The position numbers and the translations under genes were made by a program. From NCBI GenBank assembly GCA_022561415.1, contig JADFRH010000097.1, forward strand, positions 1-7,968: a DNA stretch of 7,968 bases. Reading direction: 5' to 3'. How positions within the stretch are numbered: the first letter of the stretch is position 1; every line of letters begins with the position of its first letter. Positions 1-6,688 of this stretch are shown piece after piece. Origin of the DNA: Planctomycetota bacterium (GTDB lineage: Bacteria; Planctomycetota; Phycisphaerae; UBA1845). The notes beneath the pieces are model-generated. The model saw only the letters and a program-made list of their open reading frames with translations, did no database searches and was not told the origin of the DNA.

Positions 1-1549
1 ATATGCGTTTGATGCCGTGATCGGGACCGGCGGCCGCGTGTTCGAGCACATGGTGGATCGTCTCCATGGCGTCGAGCCGGCCGATGCCGTCGGCGATCTC
101 CTCGACCGTCAACGATGACCCGGCTCTCTTGGCGAGGAAGGCAAGAACCTCGCGCTGGAGTTCGAGGACACTTTCCGCAGCCGCTTTGCCCGCTTCGACG
201 CCCGGCTGATCGTAGGCGTTGACGTTGATGAGTTCCGCGTAGAGACCGACCGCCCGCTCGAAGAGCGCAATGAGCGCCCCGAGTGAATAGGCGTCGAGTT
301 TCTCGAAACTTATCATCAGCGACGGGTGCCCGGCGTCGGTCAGCGCGTCCCGCGTCCCGAGCAGAAACGCGTTCAGATAGTCACCGGTGGTCGCTCCCTC
401 TTCGACCTCCATGGACTCACGGTCGCGGCTCTGGATAAACCCGATGAAGGTGGCGAAGTAATCGTCCGGTCCCTCGCGAAGCTGCTGCACGAAGGCGTGC
501 TGATCGGTGCTGCCCTTGTTCCCATAGACGGTCAGCCCGTGGTGCAGCGTGCCGCCGGCCCGGTCTCGCAGCTTACCCGTCGATTCCATAACGAGCTGCT
601 GGAGATACTGCCCCAGCAGACGCAGTCGGTCTCGGTAGGGCAAGATCACCATGTTGCGTGATCCTTTCCCGCCCCCGGCGTGGTGCCACATCAGCGCCAA
701 CAGAGCGGCCGGATTGGCTGCCACGTCGCGCTGCCGGGTGACGGCGTCGCACTCGCGGGCTCCGGCGAGAAACGCATCGACGTCCGCACCGAGCAGCGCC
801 GCAGGGAGTAGTCCGACGGCGGAGGTAATCGACGTCCGACCGCCAACCCAATCCCATATCTCGAATACGCGGAGCCAACTCTCCTTGGCCGCCTGGTCGG
901 CCAGTGCGCTTCCTTTGCAGGTGACGGCCACGGCGTGCTTGGCGAAATCGAGCCCAGCGCGTTTGTAAGCAGCCGCGACCTCGAGCATGGTGTTCCGCGT
1001 CTCCTTGGTGCCACCCGACTTGGACATCACGACGGTCAGGGTCTGGCCGAGCGTCTCGTCCAGTTCGGCGAGAACCCGGTCGATGCCGTCTGGATCGGTG
1101 TTGTCGAGGAAACGAACGATGACCGAATCCTCGGTGGTTCCGAGTGCGTCGACCAGGAGCTGCGGACCCAGTGCCGAGCCGCCGATCCCGATGACCAGAA
1201 CGATGTAGAACGCATCACCGGATGCGGGCGTCACTTCACCGCTGTTTACGGCGCGGGCGAACTGCTTGATGTCTGAGACGGTCTCTTCGATGTCGGACCG
1301 GATGGCCTCATCGGGCGCCAGCTCAGGCGAGCGCAGCCAGTAGTGCCCGACCCTCCGGTCTTCGCCGACGTTGGCACGGGCCCCGGCTTCGAGCTTCTCC
1401 ATCGCATCGAGCGCTCGCTCGATGGGGGCGGCCATGCTCTCCAAGAACGCCTCGGAGAATCCCATGCGGCTGATGTCGAGCCGCATTCCGATCGACGGAA
1501 CGTCGCAGAGATATCGCTTGTAGCACTGCCACAATTCAGCGTGATTCAT
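1..1549 (-). CDS. pgi: glucose-6-phosphate isomerase (3' end beyond window)
   Basis: Interconverts glucose-6-phosphate and fructose-6-phosphate in the cytoplasm (glycolysis/gluconeogenesis). Reading from the ATG at 1549, 516 codons are open to the left edge with no stop. Family signatures are clear: IGIGGSALGP (residues 120-129) and SKSGGTKET (176-184) for sugar-phosphate binding, GGRTS (236-240), MESTGK with catalytic Glu322, DQHAF with His351, and QPGVEAGK with catalytic Lys455. About 60 residues follow that Lys, including LTVEEIADGIG (480-490), which look like the C-terminal extension of long-form isomerases (as I recall from cyanobacterial-type enzymes). The protein is therefore probably only slightly longer than what is visible. 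The start is supported by GGAG at 1557-1560, 7 nt upstream, and by an ATGA overlap with the stop of the preceding transporter-acyltransferase gene. Function is near certain; only the 3' end is missing. Confidence 0.96.
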   Translation of the reverse strand, partial: MNHAELWQCYKRYLCDVPSIGMRLDISRMGFSEAFLESMAAPIERALDAMEKLEAGARANVGEDRRVGHYWLRSPELAPDEAIRSDIEETVSDIKQFARAVNSGEVTPASGDAFYIVLVIGIGGSALGPQLLVDALGTTEDSVIVRFLDNTDPDGIDRVLAELDETLGQTLTVVMSKSGGTKETRNTMLEVAAAYKRAGLDFAKHAVAVTCKGSALADQAAKESWLRVFEIWDWVGGRTSITSAVGLLPAALLGADVDAFLAGARECDAVTRQRDVAANPAALLALMWHHAGGGKGSRNMVILPYRDRLRLLGQYLQQLVMESTGKLRDRAGGTLHHGLTVYGNKGSTDQHAFVQQLREGPDDYFATFIGFIQSRDRESMEVEEGATTGDYLNAFLLGTRDALTDAGHPSLMISFEKLDAYSLGALIALFERAVGLYAELINVNAYDQPGVEAGKAAAESVLELQREVLAFLAKRAGSSLTVEEIADGIGRLDAMETIHHVLEHAAAGPDHGIKRI

Positions 1550-3495
1550 GGTTTGGCTCCCGTACCGGTGGGACTCGCCCGTTCGCAGGTCGGCCTACTT
1601 ACAGGCGCAAGTGCCAGAATGGCCGCGTGGATCTTCATCGTCGCAGCACGTATCGCTGCGCGATCGGGCTTGTGTTGCATGAACTCCGACAGATCGACCG
1701 GCGCACCGTAGCGGACCCGCGCTCGATGCCGAGCGAACAATCCGCGAAAAATGCCTCGCCTTCGCAGAACTCCGCTGATGTGCGCCGGGACAACCTGTGC
1801 GCCGGTTCGCATCGCGATCATCGCCACGCCGTCCAAGGGCTCGGCCGTTTCGCCCTCATGAACGATTCTGCCCTCGATAAAAATGCCCATGATCTTTCCG
1901 TCGCGAATGTGCCTGATCGCTTGCTTGGTCGCCCCGATATCGTGCTCTCCCCTTCGAACGGAGATGCAATGGGCGCATCTCATGACATAGCTAAAGATCG
2001 GCCACTTGGTGTACTCGACTGCAACCATGAAGGAGATCACGCGGTGCGGCATGGCCGCTGCCAGAAACAGCGGATCGGCCGGACAGGTGTGATTGGCGGT
2101 GAGGATCACGGGACGACCGCGGGGAACACGCCATCGATCGACAGCCGTGTACCCCCACACGGCCTTACATAGGAATTCGTTGAGGTGTTCACAAAGCACG
2201 GTCATGGCGGGAAGATCACTTCGGCGTATTCGAGTGACTATGGTGGTGAGTCCCGCCACGAACGCCAAGACGGCGACGCCACCGAGAATAAACCCGACCC
2301 ACTGATCGACGCGCGTTTCCTGAGGCAAGGCCAGCCCGGCCGTCGCCGCCAGCAGCGCCCCCGTGCAGAAGAAGTCTTTCACGCCGAAAACGCGTCCACG
2401 AAAACGATCCGGCACGATGCGTTGCAACAAGGTGTTCAGCCCGATCATGACGGTCACGCCGAACACGCCGATGCCTATCAAGCCCGTCGCACCGACCCAA
2501 TACAGTGCTGTCGGTGACAACGGAAGAAACACAGACGACGCAAAAACGATCACGGCGGCACTGACCCCGAACAAGCCCCAGGTAATCGCGATCTCGCCGC
2601 GCAGGGCATCACCGAGAATCGAAACGGCAACGGAGCCGACGATAAAGCCGATACCCAAATAGATACGAAAGCCGCCGATGTCCTGATACGTGCCGCCGTA
2701 CGTGTCGCGCACGATGGCAGGGATAACGCACTTGATCAGCGCCCCGGAAAACCACACGACGGCGGCAACGGCCAAGAGCTCGATCACCCGCCGGTGGCAC
2801 GCGGTATAACGAAAACCCTCCTTGACCTGACGCACGATCTCCGCGACACCATAACGATCGTTCGACGCGGCGCGCTGCCGCGGCGCACGAAGCATACACA
2901 GAAGCGTCGCACTGGCTAAGAACGTGGCCGCGTCGACGCGAAACGCAATCTGCGGGTCGTAGTGCTCGGCGAGGTAGCCCCCGACGAGCAACGCCACCAT
3001 CGCCGCGATGATGCCCAAACCGCTGATCAAGCTGTTGGCCCGGACAAACTGGTCTCTGCGGATAAGCGTGGGCAGCAGCGCCGCGCGGGCCGGTGAAAAA
3101 AGGGCCGCAAACGTCCCGACCAGAACCAAGGGGAGAAACGGTCCCCAGGCGGTCCATTCGCGGGTCAACCCCATCAGTACGCCGAACGACAGCAGCACCG
3201 CAAACCGAGCCAGATCGGCCGTGATCATCAGCCCGCGACGTGGCAGCCGATCCGCCAGACACCCGGCAAGCGGACCGAGAATAAAGAACGGAACGAAGAA
3301 CAGAAAGGTCATGCGAGCGTCGAGGGGTGTCACGTCCACCGCCGGATTCACCGCGTTCTGCGTCTTGAGAACCGCCAACTCGGAGATGTGGTCGCCGATC
3401 GCGCTGATGCCGTAGGCCGCCCACAGGAGCATGAAACGCGGGTTGCCAAGGAGCTCGAACCGTGGCGTTTGGGGTTTGACGGCGATGTCGGTCAT
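1546..3495 (-). CDS. MFS transporter fused to PlsC-type 1-acylglycerol-phosphate acyltransferase
   Basis: Fusion of 649 aa if started at ATG 3495. Residues ~15-425 form a 12-helix-like MFS transporter related to the LplT/MFS_3 group: motif A is GCLADRLPRRG (78-88) and a motif-A-like VPDRFRGRVFG lies at 361-371. Residues ~440-630 form a PlsC acyltransferase with HX4D (NHTCPAD, His469/Asp474), the glycerophosphate-binding block FIEGRI (538-543) and VVPAHI (568-573). In known LplT/Aas systems the transporter flips lysophospholipid inward and the acyltransferase re-acylates it; a single-chain flippase-reacylase at the inner membrane is the inferred role here. Unlike Aas, there is no AMP-binding acyl-ACP synthetase domain, so acyl donor supply must come from elsewhere. 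A 20-residue tail precedes the first conserved block. An in-frame GTG at 3552 and ATG at 3519 are alternative starts; none has a strong ribosome site. Its stop overlaps the pgi start. Confidence 0.9.
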   Translation of the reverse strand: MTDIAVKPQTPRFELLGNPRFMLLWAAYGISAIGDHISELAVLKTQNAVNPAVDVTPLDARMTFLFFVPFFILGPLAGCLADRLPRRGLMITADLARFAVLLSFGVLMGLTREWTAWGPFLPLVLVGTFAALFSPARAALLPTLIRRDQFVRANSLISGLGIIAAMVALLVGGYLAEHYDPQIAFRVDAATFLASATLLCMLRAPRQRAASNDRYGVAEIVRQVKEGFRYTACHRRVIELLAVAAVVWFSGALIKCVIPAIVRDTYGGTYQDIGGFRIYLGIGFIVGSVAVSILGDALRGEIAITWGLFGVSAAVIVFASSVFLPLSPTALYWVGATGLIGIGVFGVTVMIGLNTLLQRIVPDRFRGRVFGVKDFFCTGALLAATAGLALPQETRVDQWVGFILGGVAVLAFVAGLTTIVTRIRRSDLPAMTVLCEHLNEFLCKAVWGYTAVDRWRVPRGRPVILTANHTCPADPLFLAAAMPHRVISFMVAVEYTKWPIFSYVMRCAHCISVRRGEHDIGATKQAIRHIRDGKIMGIFIEGRIVHEGETAEPLDGVAMIAMRTGAQVVPAHISGVLRRRGIFRGLFARHRARVRYGAPVDLSEFMQHKPDRAAIRAATMKIHAAILALAPVSRPTCERASPTGTGAKP

Positions 3496-3656
3496 GGATC
3501 CACTTGGGGCACCTGGCATCGCCAGCGTGCGAGTCGGCCTCGCTAGCCTCACAGGGGGACCATACTAGGTCAAGGTCGGGGCCGGGGATAGCGTCACACC
3601 GATCGGAACAACCGGTTGCTTCTGATTCGTCCAGCCAGTACGCTTTCGGGTTTGTC

Positions 3657-3681
3657 GCGGCCGCTCGTAACGATCGGCCGC
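3657..3681. repeat. interrupted dyad (hairpin or operator) in divergent intergenic region
   Basis: GCGGCCG (3657-3663) is matched by CGGCCGC (3675-3681). Inside these arms TCG (3665-3667) pairs with CGA (3671-3673) around a TAA loop, leaving one C/T mismatch. It lies about 60 nt upstream of the first immunophilin start and between two divergently transcribed genes. It could be a 5' UTR hairpin or a protein-binding dyad; no T-tract follows, so it is not an intrinsic terminator. The rest of 3496-3741 holds no gene I can support and no convincing -35/-10 pair. A smaller palindrome, CCGATCGG, sits at 3599-3606. Confidence 0.5.
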
Positions 3682-3741
3682 CTGTGAATTGGGTCAAACG
3701 TGGGCGCGTTGCCCGCTGATGTTTCGTGGAAAGGATCACAG

Positions 3742-4806
3742 ATGTTTCGAGTATCCATGTTCCTGGCGGCAGGCGCCGTCGGGATCGCGACCTTGACCGA
3801 TCAGACGCTGGGCGCCGATGGCGGCGACCCGCTTCATCCCCGCGTGAAGATGGAGACGACGGTGGGCGACATCGTCCTTGAACTCGACGCCGAAAAGGCG
3901 CCGATTTCGGTGCTGAACTTCATCAAGTACGCAGAGGACAAATACTACGACGGAACCATCTTCCATCGGGTCATGAACGGCTTCATGATCCAGGGAGGCG
4001 GCTTCACCCTGGAGGGTAAGAAGTCCGAGGGACTTCGATCCGGCATCAAGAACGAGTGGAAGAACGGCCTGAAAAACGTCGACGGTTCCATCGCCATGGC
4101 TCGCCTGGGCGGCCAACCGGACTCCGCGACCTCTCAGTTCTTCATCAACGTCGAGAACAACCGATCCCTCGATCAGTCCAGAGACGGAGCCGCCTATGCG
4201 GTTTTCGGAAAGGTGGTCGAAGGAATGGACGTCGTCGAAGCCATCAAGAAAACGCCGGTGGCCGCACATGCGAGTATTCCCGGAGGAAAGGTTCCGGTGA
4301 CACCGGTTGTTATCAAGACGGTTCGACTGATTACCAAGTTTGATCGCACGAAAGTCGAGGCGGAATTGTCTGCGACCAGCGAGCGAGTTTCCAAAGAAAC
4401 ACAAGAGCAAGAATCCAAGGAGGCCTCCGTGATCCAGGAGATGATTAGCGCCGCAGAGAAAGAGTCCGGAACGACGTCGGTCAAGAGTGGCACCGGGCTG
4501 ATTCACATAGACATGAAGGTCGGGGACGGGGCGACGCCTTCCAGGTCCGATCGCGTCAAGGTACACTACTCCGGCTGGTTGCTCGACGGAACGAAGTTCG
4601 ACAGCTCGGTCGATCGCGGCACGCCTACGACATTCGGTGTTACGGGGGTCATCAAGGGCTGGACCGAGGCGCTGCTCACCATGAAGGTCGGCGGCAAGCG
4701 CAAGCTAATTATCCCGCCGGATCTGGCCTACGGAGCGCGCGGGCGGCCCTCGATTCCGCCGAACTCGACGCTCGTGTTCGACGTTGAACTATTGGGAATC
4801 GAGTAG
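3742..4806 (+). CDS. exported cyclophilin-FKBP dual-domain peptidyl-prolyl cis-trans isomerase
   Basis: 354 aa. Start at ATG 3742 is supported by AAGGA at 3731-3735 and by a signal peptide beginning there (hydrophobic 5-18, likely cleavage after LGA at residue 25); an upstream in-frame GTG at 3700 would bury the signal. Residues ~33-197 are a cyclophilin: FHRV (Arg76, catalytic), GFMIQGG (Phe81, Gln84), SQFFIN (Gln132, Phe134), YAVFG; the human CypA Trp121 position is Ser142, predicting poor cyclosporin binding. Residues ~201-248 are a Glu/Lys/Ser-rich helical linker. Residues ~249-354 are an FKBP with the pocket intact: Tyr276, Phe286, Asp287, Phe298, Val303-Ile304, Trp307, Tyr330, Phe346. 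Inferred role: prolyl isomerase and chaperone for proteins in the periplasm or outside the inner membrane. Paralogous to the next gene, 52 nt downstream on the same strand, probably co-transcribed. Both domain assignments are secure; the substrate is unknown. Confidence 0.93.
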   Translation: MFRVSMFLAAGAVGIATLTDQTLGADGGDPLHPRVKMETTVGDIVLELDAEKAPISVLNFIKYAEDKYYDGTIFHRVMNGFMIQGGGFTLEGKKSEGLRSGIKNEWKNGLKNVDGSIAMARLGGQPDSATSQFFINVENNRSLDQSRDGAAYAVFGKVVEGMDVVEAIKKTPVAAHASIPGGKVPVTPVVIKTVRLITKFDRTKVEAELSATSERVSKETQEQESKEASVIQEMISAAEKESGTTSVKSGTGLIHIDMKVGDGATPSRSDRVKVHYSGWLLDGTKFDSSVDRGTPTTFGVTGVIKGWTEALLTMKVGGKRKLIIPPDLAYGARGRPSIPPNSTLVFDVELLGIE

Positions 4807-4840
4807 GCGTAAGACGCAAGGCGCGCAGAGTCATGCACGT

Positions 4841-4865
4841 AAGGAGTTCGATGCCGACATGTTGA
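4841..4865 (+). promoter_or_regulatory. ribosome site with overlapping tetrapeptide decoy ORF
   Basis: AAGGAG (4841-4846) stands 12 nt before the ATG at 4859 that best starts the second immunophilin, but only 4 nt before an out-of-frame ATG at 4851. That earlier ATG reads Met-Pro-Thr-Cys and stops at TGA 4863-4865, overlapping the real start region. It may be a short coupled leader ORF or chance. The rest of 4807-4858 shows only a small GCGT/ACGC hairpin just after the upstream stop. Confidence 0.4.
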
Positions 4866-5950
4866 CAACTCGTTTCAGTCTCCGCGCGGTGGCGTTGACG
4901 GCCATGGTACCCCTCTGCGGCTGCCACGGCCCGGATGCAAGGCCCGCCATTCAGCCGGCGTCCGTGAACACGCCGGCGCTCATCCCCCCGTCGGACCCGC
5001 TTCACCCCTGGGTGAGAATGGAGACATCGCTCGGCGACATCATATTTGAACTCGACGCCGCCGAGGCACCGACCGTGGTGATCAACTTCGTCGAGTACGC
5101 CGAGGGCGGCGAATATGACGGCACGATCTTCCATCGGGTCGTCCCGGATCGAATCCTTCAGGGTGGCGGCTACACGCCCGACCTGGAGCCCAAGCCGCGA
5201 ACCGTGCCGCAGGTCGTGCCCGACAATTGGCACATCGAGCTTCAGAGCAACGAAGGAACTCTCGCCCTGATCCGGCCGTCGGATCAGCTCGGCAAGACAA
5301 CCGCCGAGTTCTTCATCAACCTCACCGACAACGTCCGCCACGACATGGGTCGTAATCACGGACGCTATGCCGTCTTTGGAAGAGTCGTCGCCGGACACGA
5401 CACGGTCAACCGGATTCGTAGCACCCCCATCGGCCCCGATGCGAGATATGGCAGTGGTCTTCTCCCCGTGGTGCCCGTGGAACCGGTGGTCATCACGTCG
5501 GTGAGGCTTCTCAGCGAGTTCGACGCGAGCGCCGCGCGAGAGGTAATCGCCATTCGATACCCCACGCCGGCGAACGCCGTGCGCAAGCTCTTCGGTAAGA
5601 AGGTCGCGGATGCGCTCACGGAGACCGGATCGGGACTGAGCTACGCCGACATCAAGGTCGGCCGGGGTCCACGGTCGCCCGAGCCCGATCAGGAAATCGA
5701 ATTTCAGTACCGCGGGACGTTTCTGAACGGGGAGGAGTTCGAAAGCTCCTATGAACGACTGAAGCCGCTCATCCGCAAGATGAATTCGATGATTCCGGGA
5801 TTGCAGGAGGCGTTTTCCACCATGACCGAGGGTGGCCACCGTGTCATCGTCGTACCGCCGGAACTGGCGTACAAGGAGGGTGGTATTCCGGGCATCATAC
5901 CGCCAAGTTCGATACTCATTTACGAACTGGAGCTGCTGGTGATCCAGTGA
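4859..5950 (+). CDS. divergent cyclophilin-FKBP paralogue, probable lipoprotein
   Basis: 363 aa from ATG 4859. The N-terminus (Arg5, hydrophobic 7-19) ends in LCGC, with Cys22 as a plausible lipidated cysteine, followed by a Pro-rich spacer to ~45. A DPLHP...MET..GDI..ELDA block (46-66) matches the upstream gene almost residue for residue. The cyclophilin domain (~50-218) keeps FHRV (Arg93), Gln101 and FFIN (Phe152), but the CypA Phe60 position is Arg98 and the Gln111 position is Glu150. The FKBP domain (~257-363) keeps Tyr284, Phe294, Ile312 and Tyr338, but Asp37 becomes Glu295, Phe46 becomes Arg306, Trp59 becomes Leu315 and Phe99 becomes Tyr355 (FKBP12 numbering). The inference is a membrane-anchored fold helper with reduced or altered isomerase activity. 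An in-frame ATG at 4784 lies inside the upstream gene and would spoil the signal peptide. Tandem duplicate of the preceding gene. Confidence 0.9.
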   Translation: MLTTRFSLRAVALTAMVPLCGCHGPDARPAIQPASVNTPALIPPSDPLHPWVRMETSLGDIIFELDAAEAPTVVINFVEYAEGGEYDGTIFHRVVPDRILQGGGYTPDLEPKPRTVPQVVPDNWHIELQSNEGTLALIRPSDQLGKTTAEFFINLTDNVRHDMGRNHGRYAVFGRVVAGHDTVNRIRSTPIGPDARYGSGLLPVVPVEPVVITSVRLLSEFDASAAREVIAIRYPTPANAVRKLFGKKVADALTETGSGLSYADIKVGRGPRSPEPDQEIEFQYRGTFLNGEEFESSYERLKPLIRKMNSMIPGLQEAFSTMTEGGHRVIVVPPELAYKEGGIPGIIPPSSILIYELELLVIQ

Positions 5951-5971
5951 CCCCCGCCCTTCGGGTCGGGG
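5951..5971 (+). terminator. GC-rich hairpin directly after immunophilin operon, no T-tract
   Basis: CCCCG-CCC (5952-5959) pairs with GGG-T-CGGGG (5963-5971) around a TTC loop with one bulged T. It begins right after the TGA at 5948-5950. No run of T follows, so it may be a weak terminator or an mRNA 3'-end stabiliser. Nothing else is supportable in 5972-6093. Confidence 0.35.
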
Positions 5972-6093
5972 ACGAAGCGCCTCGCGCCGCGCCGCGCGTC
6001 GCCATATCGCGCCTGTGTGTCAGAACTTGTGGACCCAAGGCTCTGTAGCCACCGGCGAGGGCGACGCCACCATTTGAAACAGAAACGTTACAA

Positions 6094-6528
6094 ATGACCG
6101 AGCAAGAACGGGGCATATCTTCGCTAGAATCCACAAAGCCCAGTGGCACCGTCTCCACCGGGCAAGGCAACAGCGTCCGGCTGGTCCGTGAGTTCTGTTT
6201 CGAGGCCGCTCACCGCTTGCCAAACGCGCCGGAGGGCCACAAATGTCGCCGGTTGCACGGCCACAGCTTTCGCGTGCAGCTCGTTTGTGAGGGCGAAATC
6301 GACCCGCAGACGGGTTGGCTGATTGATTTTGGTGAAATCAAACGGGCGTTCGAACCGTTGCTCGATCGGCTGGACCACAGATATCTCAACGAGATCGAGG
6401 GGTTGGAGAATCCGACGGCCGAGAATATCGCCCGCTGGATCTGGCAGCGGCTCAGGCCGCAGCTCGCGGTGCTGACCCAGGTGAACCTGGCCGAGACGTG
6501 CTCTGCACGGTGCGAATACAGGGGATGA
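6094..6528 (+). CDS. queD: 6-carboxy-5,6,7,8-tetrahydropterin synthase (QueD/PTPS family)
   Basis: Converts 7,8-dihydroneopterin triphosphate to 6-carboxytetrahydropterin, an early step to preQ0 and queuosine tRNA modification; cytoplasmic, zinc-dependent. 144 aa. Seen: FCFEAAHRL with zinc ligand His40; CRRLHGH with catalytic Cys51 and zinc ligands His55 and His57 (CX3HXH, the QueD arrangement rather than animal PTPS); WLIDFGEIK (75-83); LDHRYLN with Asp94/His95; PTAENIARWIW (107-117); and Glu134 near the C-terminus, the substrate-pterin anchor. The first ~27 residues are a non-conserved polar extension compared with usual ~120-residue QueD. ATG 6094 is nevertheless the only usable start before the conserved core, because an in-frame TAG lies at 6046-6048. 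The ribosome site is poor. No queC, queE or queF neighbour is visible, so it stands alone here. A related pterin-synthase activity cannot be fully excluded. Confidence 0.92.
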   Translation: MTEQERGISSLESTKPSGTVSTGQGNSVRLVREFCFEAAHRLPNAPEGHKCRRLHGHSFRVQLVCEGEIDPQTGWLIDFGEIKRAFEPLLDRLDHRYLNEIEGLENPTAENIARWIWQRLRPQLAVLTQVNLAETCSARCEYRG

Positions 6529-6580
6529 TGGAAAAAACGCGGCGAAATCCGTGTTCTTGGAATGCCGTCGTGCCGAAACG

Positions 6581-6589
6581 TGTTATAAC
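6581..6589 (+). promoter_or_regulatory. candidate extended -10 promoter for the Cys-rich protein gene
   Basis: TG at 6581-6582, one base, then TATAAC at 6584-6589 gives a TGnTATAAT-type extended -10 matching at all but the last base; GTTATAAC is also a perfect palindrome. A TTGGAA at 6557-6562 is too far (21-nt spacer) to be a good -35, but extended -10 promoters can work without one. Transcription would start near 6596, giving a leader of about 93 nt that contains a small CTCGA/TCGAG hairpin (6625-6636). Confidence 0.45.
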
Positions 6590-6676
6590 TGATGAAATGT
6601 TCGGTTCCGTGTCGGGGCCGTTTTCTCGAAGTCGAGGGGACAAAGTAGCCAACGCCTCGTCGATACATCTTTATTC

Positions 6677-6684
6677 AAGGAGAT
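6677..6684 (+). promoter_or_regulatory. strong ribosome binding site
   Basis: AAGGAGAT, 4 nt before ATG 6689 (6 nt after the core AAGGAG), is the best Shine-Dalgarno match in the window. It suggests efficient translation of the Cys-rich protein and fixes its start. Confidence 0.75.
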
Positions 6685-6688
6685 CCAA

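Noticed and set aside
3615..3644. TTGCTT and TACGCT at 17-nt spacing upstream of the first immunophilin
   Set aside because: Only three of six matches in each box; no better than chance at this length.
2609..3739. 376-codon minus-strand frame overlapping the transporter in another frame
   Set aside because: Arg/Gly/Ser-rich shadow of the MFS-PlsC gene, whose own frame has clear motifs and membrane segments.
3736..4566. 276-codon minus-strand frame opposite the first immunophilin
   Set aside because: No recognisable domain; antisense to a gene with two complete enzyme domains.
4709..5839. 376-codon open frame on the minus strand opposite the second immunophilin
   Set aside because: Low-complexity Arg/Gly/Val-rich translation with no domain; it mirrors a well-supported plus-strand gene and is explained by high GC.
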